Shown here piece after piece: positions 46,915 to 58,900 of a stretch of 64,000 bases of DNA. The DNA comes from Cricetomys ansorgei (lineage: Eukaryota > Chordata > Mammalia > Rodentia > Nesomyidae), in the NCBI GenBank assembly GCA_026225945.1, contig JAMJFZ010001133.1:12087001-12151000 (forward strand), given 5' to 3'. The position numbers and the translations under genes were made by a program. The stretch's first letter is position 1. The number at the start of each line of letters is the position of its first letter. The notes below the pieces were generated by a model. That model was given only the letters and a program-made list of their open reading frames with translations, was not told the DNA's origin and searched no databases.

Positions 46915-47660
46915 AGATCTTGGCCCAGGGAATTAAGTAAAGATTGGTTTTCAGACTTGGGTCATTCTTTGGAGAGACTGCTTTATAAACAGAGTAAAAG
47001 CATGGTTCCTTCTCTTGCAACATAGTGTATGAGGAGCAAGTTTAGTTTAATGTTATGTATTACTCCTGTCTCCTTAAATCCATTTAAAGGGGTGAAGTAG
47101 ACAGAGCCAAAGAGTCTGGTGGACATGAGCAGGAATTCAAGGGAAGCTCTCATGTGTTCACTAAGTGCATACAGACAAACTGAGTAAGCCAGTTTTGAGC
47201 TCCTGTCTTTGTGGAAAGCAGAACTGTGGGAGCAGATATGGACTGGGACAGGAGTCCAGAAGGCAAGTCTTAGAGGGCTTGATTGTCTTTCTGAGTCTTT
47301 TCCCTCACCAGGCTTCCCATACTCGCAACACAGTTAGACATCATTGAAGGAACTCTGAAAATGCATAATGTCAGTATGGGAAAAAACTATGATATGTGTT
47401 AGAAATGCCATCAGGAAAGGGCATCATCAATAGGCTTTAAATATTCAAAATAAGAAATGAAAAATGATAATTGTAGGAGACATTGGGAAAAGTATGAGAA
47501 GCTGACCTGGAAGGATTGATTGCAGCTTTGAAGAAGCATGACTTAAAAGAAAAGAAATCCACATGTAAACAGATAGGCATTGAATTGTCAGCCATATTCC
47601 AGAAAATAAAATAGTCAGATATGATGGGGTCACAGTGTATGGAAGACACGGGAGGCAGAG
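46915..47660. other. Unassigned sequence
   Basis: No recognised feature. Confidence 0.42.
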
Positions 47661-47667
47661 GTAAGAC

Positions 47668-47912
47668 TGTTTTTTGGTTTTTGTTTTTCGAGACAGGCTT
47701 TCTCTGTTGTAGCTCTGGCTGTCCTGGAACTCACTCTGTAGACCAGGCTGGCTTTGAACTCACAGAGATCTAACTGCTTCTGCCTCCCAAGTGCTGGGGT
47801 TAAAGGTGTGCGCCACCACAACCCAGCTTTTTTTTCTTTCTCTTTTTCTCTTTCTTTTTCTTCTTTTTCTCTTTCTCTTTCTTTCCTCCTTCCTTCCTTT
47901 ATTTATTTTTTT
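47668..47912 (-). mobile_element. B1 SINE followed by a pyrimidine tract
   Basis: A clear reverse-complement B1 runs to 47827 ('gagacaggctttctctgttg', 'gaccaggctggctttgaact', 'gtgctggggttaaaggtgtg'). From 47828 to about 47910 it adjoins a (TTTC/TCTTT)n tract, a secondary microsatellite next to the 5' end of the SINE. Confidence 0.93.
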
Positions 47913-47914
47913 TG

Positions 47915-49640
47915 GGGAGATGAGACTAGACGTGTTATCTGATAGAGACTTGAGGTGCATGATACTGAGTACACCACTCTTTAGAACACATGAAAGGCTG
48001 TTTCTAAGTTAAGGCATTGACATAGGGGATCCTGAATCTTGTCAGCTGTGTGGATGCTAACAATGACAGGGGCTTTTTATTCTTTTGAAGATGGTACTGA
48101 TGTAACAAACTACTAACAAGCAGATAATCGTGGAACGTGACTAGAAACAAAATAGGTAGAACTGACTGGGCATGGGGCCCAACTGACCACAGAGGGGAAA
48201 GAATCAAAGTCAGTTTTGAGGTTCTTTCTCCAGGGAAGGCCTAGGCAGAGGTGTCCTGATTAGTAGGGAACAAGGTTTGGGGGACCGATCTGAAAGTTCC
48301 TTAGATGCAAGGTTCAGTTTTATTAACTGTTCTATCATCACTACAGCCCTGTTCTGGCTTGTATTTACTACTTTATTTATTTATTTATTTTGACAAAAGT
48401 AGTAAAGAAACGCCCAGGAAAGGGAAGAAAGATATGTTCTGTCTGGAATAGGATGAGCTGGGTCCTAGCTTTGTCTTCATTATGTCAGCCATCTGGCTAG
48501 TTAGTAATTAGCCTTATTTCTTTTACAAGACCATAAACATTTGGGAGTCAAGGTTTGCAGCTGACTTGTGACTATAGGCATATAAATACTATAAATAAAT
48601 GTTAGAACATAGTTGAAAGATGGAGTTTGAGGTTTAGAGAGGACTTCTGCGTATCTTTGGCTTGTACGTGTCTCAAACTTAGCTGTGCTGTGATAATGGT
48701 TGATTTATTTGGTGTGCTTCACACTTGACCTTACTAATTTAGCAAGTGGCTTTACACTTCACTGTTAACTTGCACTGGAATATGTACAATAAGTGAAGGA
48801 TTCTGCTCGGTACTGGTGGCAGTATAATCAGAATTAACAGTCTACCATGTTCTGCTGAAATCTCTAAGCAAACCTGCATTCCGGTGGTTCTTAAAAATGT
48901 AAAGCTTCTTCCTTGTTTAAAACGTGTTGTTGTGTAGGAGATTAAAACACAACACAAATTTGTGTGAATTTTACATTAAGCGATAATCTTCACTGCTGAT
49001 TTGACACCTTGGGGTTCTGTTCGGCAAGGCCTCGAATCTGCTGTGCCAGTCTGAAAAGTAAGCCTGGGGAAAGAAGTTGTTTGGAAAGAGGTAAGGAAAA
49101 GCTTAGTTTGCAAATCCAGTGGGCTGATGAAGTCTGCCCTTTTAACTACTGCGTTCAAATCCTGATGGTAAAATGACACATTCATTTGGAGATCACACCT
49201 TTTATGTGATTTTCACAGGTTTAGATTGTCAGTTTGAGACTGTTCTGTTTCTTTCTTAGTGAGTCCATTTTATAGTGCTCTCATAATTTATAGACTTGCG
49301 CCTTTTCAAAGTTCAAGTAGATGCATTGTTCTGTACATTTATTAATTGTTCCAGAACAACAAAGGCATATTGAGGATTGGCTCACTTTGGTGTAGGGTCT
49401 GAGCCTCTCTCCCTCCTTCTCTCTCTCCTTGAAGGCCTGAAGCATTTCCCAAACTCCACTTTGCCCCCTTCTTCTAATCAACCTTTGCACATCCAGGCCA
49501 GCTTTGGAATGTGCTTCCTAGAAAACTTGAACTAATGAAAATAACTCTCAGAAACAGCTCAGGGGAGAGCTATTCAAGGCTACTAGTGTGTTCTGAGATG
49601 CGGCCTGTGGTTGGGAAATCTTTTTCTAAAAAGAAAGGAG
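47915..49640. other. Unassigned sequence with a (TTTA)n run
   Basis: A (TTTA)n run of about 22 bases lies at 48370-48392. Otherwise nothing is recognised. Confidence 0.45.
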
Positions 49641-49644
49641 TTTG

Positions 49645-49840
49645 GGGCTGGAGATGGCTCAGTGCCTGAAAGCCTGGCTGCTCTTGCAGAGGACGTGGGC
49701 TTGGTTCCATCCAGCTCACAATCCTTGTAATGACAGTTCTAGGAGATTTGATGCCCTCTTCTGACCTCTGTGAGCTCCTGCATGCACGTGGTGTGCGTAA
49801 ACTCATATAGGCACACATACATGTGCATGAAATTAATCGA
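49645..49840 (+). mobile_element. B3 SINE
   Basis: 'ggggctggagatggctcagt', 'ctcttgcagaggacgtgggc', 'atgccctcttctgacctctg', 'tgcatgcacgtggtgtgcg'. The ending with 'caggcacacata'-like sequence is B3-type. Confidence 0.92.
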
Positions 49841-50149
49841 TAGATTTTAGTTTATTTTACTATTTTTGGTTCTAACACAGCAGTACCATATACCATGCTC
49901 TCTCTCACTTTTTAAAAAATCTTCTTCCTTTTATACTAAAACCTGCTATCAGAACTCCTGATAACATGTTTTATTTGCTTCATCTTGTAATACAACTACA
50001 ATTCCAATTTCAGTAACACTCCTATCACTAAACACCCAGAATGGTACAAAGCTTTTTTATTTTTGGCAGTTATTACTGTCCTCGTAGTATATTCCCTCGG
50101 GTATCTACAGAATAGTATTCTAAAGTTTCTTTTTAAATAATACTTTTGT

Positions 50150-50640
50150 TAATAATTTAAGTTTCATACAATGCATCTCGATAGCATCCTCTTCCCATTC
50201 CTTCTTGTCCCACCCTCCGAGCCCTGTGCCCTCAAAAGAAAGAAAGAAAAGAAAAAAAAACAAATAAAAGACATTTAAGTCTATCTTGTGTGGCAGGAGC
50301 ATGGATCACAGGCATCACTGTGGTATTTGGAGGCAGCAGGCTGCTGTGGTCATGGACATTCACTTGGCCTGTGTTAGCCTGAGACCGAGCATAATGAAGA
50401 CTGACCTGAAGTTGGGCTTCACTGCCCAAACAGGCAGGCACCAGGATTTGCTGCAGGCACCAGGACTTGCTGCAGGCACCAGGACTTGCTGCAGGCACCA
50501 GGACTTGCTGCAGGCACTAGAGCACCCTGCAGATGCCCAGGCAGCACACAGGCACTCAGCCAACCCAAAGACACCTGGACATCATGCAAGCCCCCAGTCA
50601 TCCCACAGACACCCAGATATTGTGAAGGCACCCATTTCAA
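50150..50640 (-). mobile_element. Possible L1 (Lx-like) 3' fragment containing a minisatellite
   Basis: The left part ('catcctcttcccattccttc', 'cccaccctccgagccctg') resembles antisense rodent L1 3' sequence. The right part is a CA/CC-rich region of repeated 'caggcac', 'agacacc' words, like the degenerate repeat-bearing part of some Lx 3' UTRs. The assignment is tentative. The embedded 19-bp array is listed separately. Confidence 0.4.
50438..50513. repeat. 19-bp minisatellite, four copies
   Basis: Four head-to-tail copies of GCACCAGGACTTGCTGCAG (the first has ATTTG instead of ACTTG) occupy 50438-50513. A partial fifth ('gcactag') follows. Near identity implies recent expansion. Translation in three plus frames and on the minus strand gives the repetitive open frames seen here. 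Confidence 0.96.
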
Positions 50641-50718
50641 ATTAATATTATTTGACCGTGTAAATAATTTATATAGTTAAACATGTAAAATTATATTAAA
50701 AATTAACACAAACTGGAT

Positions 50719-50815
50719 TTTTTTTTTTCAGGATCTCACTATATAGTCCTGGCTGGCCACTCTTTATGAAGACCAGAGTGGCTTCAAATTCACCAAGATC
50801 CACCTACCTCTGCCC
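50719..50815 (-). mobile_element. B1-related SINE, rearranged
   Basis: 'aggatctcactatatagtcc', then a gap, 'ggcttcaaattcaccaagat' and 'ccacctacctctgccc' fit a diverged reverse-complement B1 relative. Confidence 0.65.
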
Positions 50816-51197
50816 ACTTCAAAAGCATTTTTTTCCACTTTTTTAATGTACTTGTTTCCTTTCAGATTATGTGCTCCTTTTTCTTTTCTGGATGTTGTTG
50901 CTTTTTATTTTCTTTGCTATAGTGGCATAAAATTTCACACCCAGACATACCATCTGTATTCAAACTGTGGTCTTCTTCTCAGGAACTGTTTCAGGGTTGT
51001 GAAGACCAGAGTTGATTTGAGACACGGTATTATTTGGCCAAAGCATGCATATAAATATAATTCTATTAACTTTTGCAAAATTTTCCTTCACAGGTTCTGT
51101 GTCATTCCTTAGCAGATGTTTAAACAACTATGGTCTAATGTTTTACCCCAGAGGGTATTGATATTATCGCAGTATGGTTTTACCTTTTAATTTCCTA

Positions 51198-51560
51198 GCT
51201 GTATTAGTCAGTTCTTTACCTCTGACAAAAAGCTTGAGATAATCAATACTAAGGGGTAGATATTTATGTGACTTCATCATTCTGTTCCCTGGTCACTTGT
51301 CCTTGTTGCCTTCGGGCCAGCGACAAGGCAGTTCACTGTGGAGAGAACTGTGGCGTGAGCCATTACTCCGTGGCAGCTAAGGAGTAGCGACCAGAAGACT
51401 CCGTGGTCTCAATGTTCCTGTCGAGGGTACATCCCAGTGAACTAACCTCTCCCTCTGGGGCCTACTTCTTGAAGGTTCCAGCACTTTCCAATAGATTGTT
51501 GAGACTGGTGACCAGACCTTTAGTACCTGGGCCTGTGGAATATTTTAGACCAGAGTAATA
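51198..51560 (+). mobile_element. RMER-like rodent repeat, diverged
   Basis: Starts 'gctgtattagtcagttcttt', and continues with 'cagttcactgtggagagaac' and 'ttccagcactttccaatag'. The overall order resembles the rodent repeats that begin 'ttagtcag...tattgctg'. It is diverged, and the assignment is weaker than for the 29.7 kb copy. Confidence 0.5.
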
Positions 51561-51898
51561 GCACAAGCTATAGGAGAGACTGGGAACTGTTTTCTATATA
51601 TGTCCAGGGCCTTTTATATTTATTCTTCTGTGGACTGTCTATTAATTTTTTGTCTGCTTTTAGATTAAGATTTTTTCTTTTTTTAAAATGTTTTTAATAG
51701 ATATTTTTATCTCATGGGATTTATTCATTTATCTCACCCTAGTGGAAACTACAAATATATTTTCTTAACTTGTCATTTGAATATTATATATTGAGGTCAA
51801 ATTTATAGATTTGATTTTTTTTAGTTTTTATATTTACCTTACTAATTAAGGTCTTTGTTCTTTGTAAACTGGTAATAGCCTATAATGAATAACTCTGC

Positions 51899-52085
51899 AG
51901 GGACTGTAGAGATGGCCCAGTAATTAAGAGCTCTGGCTGCTTTTGCAGTGGACCATGATTCTATTCCCCGTACCCACATGGTGACTCCCAACCGTTTGTA
52001 CCTCCATTTCTAGGGAATCTGGTGCCCTCTTCTGACCTTCTTAATGCAAGTGGTGTAATGCATATATGCAGGTGAAACACTCAAG
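51899..52085 (+). mobile_element. B2/B3 SINE
   Basis: 'actgtagagatggcccagta', 'attaagagctctggctgctt', 'tacccacatggtgactccca', 'gtgccctcttctgaccttct'. It ends in a B3-like 'gcaggtgaaacactcaagc'. Confidence 0.88.
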
Positions 52086-52419
52086 CATATGAAGTAGGTA
52101 CACATGTGTTGGCTATTTCTTGTTTGTGAAGCTCAAGGGTGACTGCTGCTTATCTCTTTCCAAATGTCTGTACACGTTGGCCCAACTTTTCTTATTAAGA
52201 TGCTTATCCCTTCCAAGTGACTTGTGGTCCAGCCTTGTGTACTTCGGAAGTCAGGCAGGAAGGGCCAGCCTTGTCACATGAGTCTTCCCAGAAACCCGTC
52301 CTGGCTGTAGTCAGAGAGTGAGATATGATGCCATTGGGTCAGACAGCTGTCACGGTGGATGAAGAGAACCCTGTCTCCTGGAGAATCTGGGAAGGGATGA
52401 AGCTGGTCTGGATCCAGTT

Positions 52420-52535
52420 TAGTCATGACGCCATTGCTGGACTTTGGATCTAGAATTGCAAAATAATAGATTTGTGCTGATTTAGGCCACTGGGAATTTG
52501 TTATAGGAGCAACAGAAAACCAAAACACTGCCTAT
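52420..52535 (+). mobile_element. MaLR LTR 3' end (MLT1/MST-like)
   Basis: 'attgctggactttggatcta', 'gaattgcaaaataatagatt', 'ggccactgggaatttgttat', 'aggagcaacagaaaacc' is the conserved 3' part of a MaLR LTR. Upstream sequence back to about 52280 may belong to it but is too diverged to place. Confidence 0.6.
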
Positions 52536-52559
52536 GTCTCTATTTCTGTTTTTTTTTTT

Positions 52560-54485
52560 TTCCCATTGTCCTTACACTTTAGTTATTTTAGTGGAAGCTT
52601 CTTTGATACGGTATAGTAGTCTTAATTCCTTAAGCTTAGGAGAATGTTTAAATTAAACTGAAATTTATTATAATAATGAACTCCATTGTAGTCTGTAACT
52701 GTAGATTCATAGACCATTTTTAAGGAACAATTATTTAAATTAATGCTTTAAATAAACATGTAACTCATGCATCTGAGAAATCTCCTGTGTAACAACTGTA
52801 GAAAGCTAAAATGAGGAGAATGAAAAAGATACAAATAGCCAGAAGTGAGAAACTGAGTAAACTTAAAAACAAAACAAAACAGAACCAAAAACCAAAAACC
52901 TGGGCATTTATTTTCCAGCTCGTGTGCTGAAGATCGCCACCCAGTGGGCACATGGGAAATTTCATCAGTGTGAGTGTGGCCAATGACCAGGTCAGGAAGC
53001 CTGTGGGTGGGTAGGTAAAGTCAGGCAAAAGGGAGAGGGAGGTGTCAGGAGAGGAGAAGGTGATGGTGGGGAAGAGGACTTTGACCTGAAGGCAAGGGGC
53101 AGATAATTTAAAAACCGACATAGAAACCAAGATGGCAATAGGTTCTCTCTTGAGTTTGGCGTGAGAGAGGGGAGAGGAAGGAGAGACACACAGAGAGAGA
53201 TACACAAAGACTCACAGAGAGGAAGCGTTGAAATTCTCATAAAGGTGGAAGGATATGAAAATATTCACTATCTATTGGCCTTAACAGCAACAACAATAGA
53301 AGTCCAAACCCTGGCGAGTGACATTTTGGTAGAGTGCAGGACAGGGCATGTAAAAAGCAAAGTGTGGGCCAGCACGGAGCCGGCACCCGCAGTGGCCGAG
53401 GGGTGTGTCTTCCCTCTAGGGATGCCCACTTAAGGTCATCAGAAGCAGCTTATTTTTCACGGGTGGCCGGGTAGATGCTGTTCTTAGTCATCATTGTGAT
53501 TTATGTTAAACTCGCCCACTTTTCTGCTAGGAGAGACCACCGATAATGGTCGCATTAGGTTTAGCAACTCGAGAGCACTTACTCTCTTTTCAGATAAAGC
53601 AGCATTGGCAGGGTCGGTCCCCATGTTGTGTTGCTGATACGCAGCAAAGGCCAACCCAAAGAGTTTCGCTCTCCCGTTCTGCCACCACCTTGATTAGCCG
53701 GCCGTGCATTCCTGTCCAATCTCACTGGACTTTGAATCACACATTGTTTGCTAAGCCTGACGCTTGGCCAAAGAGGACTTAATGGCACTTAGGAAACAAG
53801 AAATTATCAAATGACACCATGTCTTCAAAGAATCATTCTCTCTCTGATGAGTGACACTTTAAGCCTCACTGTGCTTCTGGGTCCTTTGATGGTGTCATGC
53901 CCCACAAGGGGCTCACTAAGATGATAAAGTCTGAAGACAATGAGCCATAGTTGGAGAGCTGAGGTCACTTCATGGCACTCTGTTCAGACAGGAGGGAAGG
54001 GGCTTTCTTTGAAGGTGACAGTAAGTGCCAGCTAATGATAGCAAGCTTCAATACACTGAATGAAATTCAAAATACCTGACTTCCAGTTTTGAAGTGTCGG
54101 TGAAACATTTGCACTTTTTATATTGGTATATTTAGAAAAGAATCTAGCTGTATAGTTTTTAAAGTCTCATAGGAAGGAAAAATAATTAAGCATTGATGTA
54201 CTTCTCTTGCTGGTCTTTAAAATATAAATATTGAGTGATTATTGATGATACTTCCAGCTTCTTTCCATTCTGGATTTAAGACGATCATTTTGTGGGATTT
54301 ACTCTCTAGTCAGAAATGCGAAATGGGCTTCCTAAACTAACACCGTTGAATCTTTTCTCTGTATTTGTATGTTACAGCTATTTAACACACCGCGATTTTA
54401 CTTAAATAACGAGATAAACATATAATCCACAAAATGAATAATCCAGTGGGAAAATGGAGTCATGAAAGACAGACTCTCAAATTCC
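52560..54485. other. Unassigned sequence, about 1.9 kb
   Basis: No repeat recognised. The 53.2-53.8 kb part is more CpG-containing than most of the window, for example near 53376-53400 and 53695-53705. No exon can be supported. Confidence 0.42.
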
Positions 54486-54845
54486 AAAAGAAACAAACCA
54501 CGTAACATATGTAGAAGACCCTTCAGGTTTCCTGTCTTTTGCTTCAGGGTCCAAGGGACACCAAGAACATTGGTTTGTTGACAATGTGGGGACTGTTCTC
54601 CTGCTATCTCTAACTTCTCTGGTCCCAAAATACCTCCTCACCCTCTTCTGTGAGTATTCTGGAGCCCTGCACAATGTTTAGCTCTGAGCCTCTGCATCTG
54701 TTGCCACAAGTTGCTGGCAGAAGACTCTCCGATGGAGACTGGACTAGGTACCGATCTATGAGTAGAACAGGATACCATTAGAAATCCTTTCCTGGCTATC
54801 CAGCCTCTAGTTCCTGGCCTGCCCTGCAGAATCAAGCATGGGTTC

Positions 54846-55407
54846 TGTAGAAACTGGAACCCCTATTCAGAAACCCCATAGACCCTATTTTGTGTACATG
54901 CTCCAGGCCTCCACCTAAGGCTGACCTTGCTAAGTCCCCACTCTAAGGGCAAATTATCTCATCCAGCCAGGTAGCCCTGAAGACTATACTAAGGGTAATT
55001 AGCCCTACCCAGCCAGATAGCCATGCTAAGGGTAATTGGCCTTGTCCAGCCAGGTAGCCCTGAAGGCTAAAGGCCATAAAGCTATCTCACCTGACCAGGT
55101 AACCCTGAAGGCCATAAAACCAGATGTCTGGTTCTGATGATTAACTTGCCAGGCACTGCCCAAAAATGTAGCCACATGGACACTTGTGAACTGCACCTGT
55201 GCCCATTAATTAAAAACCAGACTCCCTCACCTATGTGGAAACCCCCTTTTTCTGTCAATAAATGGAGCTGTAATTCTCTGTTCAGGGTAGGTCATCTCTA
55301 CAGTGTCTGAACCCAGCATGCTGGTTTTTTTCTGCGGAATAAAAGTGCCTTTGCTTTTTACATACATGGTCTCGCTGGTCCTTGGGGGGCAAGTTTCGCA
55401 CCCAACA
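54846..55407 (+). mobile_element. Solo LTR in the L1 3' UTR with intact target duplication
   Basis: A 562-base unit, TGTAGAAAC...CACCCAACA, is flanked by GGTTC on both sides (54841-54845 and 55408-55412). Joining the flanks restores L1 3' UTR-like sequence. AATAAA occurs at 55257-55262 and 55338-55343, and the end 'ggtctcgctggtccttgggg' is characteristic of gammaretrovirus-like (ERV1) LTRs. U3 holds a degenerate tandem array. No internal region remains. The well-preserved duplication and open ends suggest this is younger than most LTRs in the window. Confidence 0.88.
54943..55112 (+). repeat. Degenerate tandem repeats in LTR U3
   Basis: Units starting with CTAAGGG or CTAAAGG at 54943, 54989, 55026 and 55067 are 37-46 bases long and share 'ccagccaggtagccctgaag'. 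A partial last copy ends in 'ggccataaaacc'. Direct repeats in U3 commonly act as enhancers in gammaretroviral LTRs. That role here is inference. Confidence 0.82.
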
Positions 55408-55909
55408 GGTTCTCTCTTTTGGCATGGGGTTCTGTCCTTCCATTGTCCCAGTGGGTTCTGTAGGGAGGATGGGTTATAGGTTGAAGTTTTTGTGGCTGGG
55501 GTGGTGTCCCAATCCCTCCACTGGGAGCCTTGCCAGCTACATGAGAAGGCCTGTTCAGGTTTCCCATCCCCCATTGCTAGAAGTCCTTGCCAAGGTCTCC
55601 ATCATGGGCTGCAGTGAGTTTTCACTGCTCTTGGTCTCCAGATTGCCTCCTCCCACCCCGGTCCCCCAGTGTCCCTCAGTTCTGGCTATCCCTCCATACA
55701 CTCCCTCGCTCCCTTCCTCTCCCCCACACCTGGCCTCCCCGCTTCCCTTTCCCATCCTACTCCAGCTCATCCACATCATCTGTTCCACCCCTGACCCCAA
55801 CCAGGAAGATCCCTGCATCTCACCCGGGCCCCTCCTTGTTGTCCAGTCTCTCTGGGTCTGTGGGTTGCAGTGCCTTTGTCCTTTGCTTAACAGTTAATAA
55901 CCACTTACG

Positions 55910-58900
55910 AGTGCGTACATGCCGAGTTTGTCTTTCTGGGACTGGGTCACCTCACTCAAAATGATTTTTCCATCCATTTGCCTGAAAAATTCATGTAGTC
56001 ATTTTTTTTTTAAAAAGCTGAGTAATACTCCATTCTGTGATGTACAATTTCTTTATCTATTCTTCAGTCAAGAGGCATCTAGGATGTTTCAAATTTCTGG
56101 CTATTATGAACAAAGCTGCTATGAACATAGTTGAGTAAGACTCCTTGGGGTAGGATGGAATTTCCTTGGGAAATTCCCCAGGAATTTGCCCAGGAGTGCA
56201 ATGGCTGGGTCTTGAGGTGGATTGAGTTCTAGTTTCCTGAGGAATTACTGTTGTGAATTGGCCAGAGCTCCCTCCCTGGAGCTTGCCCATCCGCCACACT
56301 CCCTACCCGCGGCACCCTCTGGCCAGGTATGGCCCCTGTACCTGCCCCCAGTCAGGCAGGTACCTGTCTCATATAATCCCCGTGAACTTCCAGCTCCTTC
56401 TCTTTAGCCTTTCTCTCTCCCTTTCTCTCCTTCTCTTTTTCCCCTCCCCCCTTCCTCTGCCCCCTCTCCTTTGTCTCTCTCTTTGGTCTCTCTTTGCTCT
56501 CTGCCCCTCTTCTCTGTTCTCTCTTTCTCTCTTCCTTCTTCTCTTTCTTCTTCCCTCCACTCGGAAGTGGACATCTGCGTCTCACCCCACTCCAATAAAC
56601 CTCTTGCCTGAGACCCTGTTGCCTGTTGCATGGTGGTGTTGTGCACTTTTCTTTCAAATGCCATGTTGCTCTCCATAATAGGTCTTCAAGTTTGCACCCC
56701 CACCAGCAATGAAGGAGTGTTCCCCTTGCTCCACATCCTTGCCAGCACGAGCTGTCATTGTGTTACTGATCTTAGCCATTCTGACAGGTGTAAGATGGAA
56801 TCTCAGAGTAGTTTTGATTTGCATTTCCCTGATGGCTAAGGATGTTGAACATGTCTGTAAGTGTTTCTCAGCCATCTGAGATTCTTCTTTTGAGAATTCT
56901 TAGTTTAGATCTATATCACATTTTTTTGATTGGATTATTTGGTTTGTTGATGTCCAGTTTCTTGAGTTCTTTATATATTTTTGATATTAGCCCTCTATCA
57001 GAAGTGGAGTTTGTGAAAATCTTTTCCCATTCTGTAGGCTGCCATTTTGTCTTATGGACGGTGTCTTTTGCCTGACAGGAGCTTTTCAACTTCATGAGGT
57101 CCCATTTGCTAATCGTTGATCTTAGTGCCTGAGCTATTGGTATTCTGTTCAGGAAGTTGTCTCCTGTGCCAATGCATTCAAGGCTATTCCCCATTTTCTC
57201 TCCTATCAGGCTCAGTGTATCTGGTTTTATGTTGAGATCCACTTGGACTTAAGTTTTGTGCAGGGTGAGGAATATGGGTCTATTTGCATTTTCTATATGC
57301 AGACATCTAGTTTGACCAGCACCATTTGTTGAAGATGCTGTCTTTTTTCCAGTGTGTATTTCTGGCTTTTTTTTTTTTTTTCAAAAATTAAAGATCATGT
57401 GTCCATAAGTATGTGGATTTGTGTCTGGATCTTCGATTTGGTTCCATTGATCAACATGTCTGTTTTTATGCCCATACCATGCAGTTTTTATTGCTTATAG
57501 CTCTGTAGTACAATTTGGGATCAGGAATGTTGATACATCTGAAAGTTCTTTTATTTTTATTTTATTGTTATTTTAGCTATCCTGGGTTTTTTATTTTTCC
57601 GTATGTAGTTGAGTATTGTCCTTTCACGGTCTGTAAAGATTTGTGTTGTGATTTTGACAGGAATTGTGTTAAATCTGTAGGTTGTTTTTGGTAAGATGGC
57701 CATTTTTACTATGTTAATCCTACCGATCCAGTAGCATGGGAGATCTTTCCATCTTCTGAGGTCTTCAATTTCTTTCTTCAAAGACTTAAAGTTTTTGTCA
57801 AACAAGTCTTTCACTTGCTTCATTAGAGAGTCACTCTAAGATATTTTATGTTGTTTGTGGCTATTGTGAAGGCTGTTGTTTCCCTGATTTATTTCTCTGT
57901 CCATTTTTCTTTTGTATATACGAGGGCTACTGATTTTTTTTTTTAGTAGATCTTGTAACCAGCCACTTCACTGAAGTTGTTTATCAGCTGGAGGAGTTCC
58001 CTGGTTGATGTTTTTGGGTTACTTATGTACACAATCACATCATCTGTGAATAAGGATACTTCGATTTCTTCCTTTCTAATCTGTATCCCCTTGAGCTCCT
58101 TCTGTTGTCTTATTGCTCTGGCTAAAACTTCAAGTACTGTATTAAATAGGTATGGAGAGAACGACAACCTTGCCTTGTTCCTGATTTTAGTGGAATTGCT
58201 TTGAGTTTCTCTCCATTTAATTTGATATTGGCAGTCGGCTTGGTGTAAATTGCCTTATTGTGTTTTCAGGTATGTCTGTTGTATCCCCAATGTCTCCAAG
58301 ACTATTATCATGAAGGGGTGTTGGATTTTGACAAAAGCTTTGTCCGCATCTAGTGAGATGATCATGTGGTTTTTTTCTTTCAGTTTGTTTTTTTTGGTGT
58401 ATTACGACGACTGACTTTTGTATGTTGAACCATCCCTGCATCTCTGAGATAAAGCCTATTTGATCATGGTGGATAGTCTTTTTGATGTGTTTTTTAAAAT
58501 TCCATTTGCAAATATTAAGTATTTTTGCATGAATGTTCATGAGGGAAATTGGTCTGTAATTCTCTTTCTTCGTTGAATCTTTGTTAGGTTTGACTAACAA
58601 ACTGTAACAAACTACGAGGCATGGCTGTAGCCTCATAGAATAAGTTTGTCAGTGTTCTTTCTGCTTCTATTTTGTGGAATAATTTGGTGAGTGTTGGCAT
58701 TAACTCTTCTTTAGATGTCTGGTAGAATTCTGCACTAAAACCATCTGGCACGAGGTTGTTTTTTTTTTTTTTTTTGTTGGGAGACTTTTAATGACCTCTT
58801 CTATTTCCTTGGGGAGTGTATATATCTGTTTACATTGTTTATTTGATCTTGATTTAATGTTAGTAGGTGGTATCTATCAAAGAAATTACCCATTTCTTCT

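Noticed and set aside
50419..50640. Repeat-spacer pattern suggesting a CRISPR-like array or a repeat protein
   Set aside because: The 19-bp units are head to tail with no spacers and the host is a mammal. It is a minisatellite.
55382..55964. Overlapping Pro/Ser-rich open frames of 171 and 125 codons
   Set aside because: They read the antisense of the L1 3' UTR pyrimidine-rich region (the purine-rich tract in L1 sense), beginning in an LTR.
56352..56676. Highly basic Lys/Arg/Glu-rich minus-strand frames
   Set aside because: They translate the reverse of the CT-rich tract in the LTR inserted in L1 ORF2; low complexity, not a protein.
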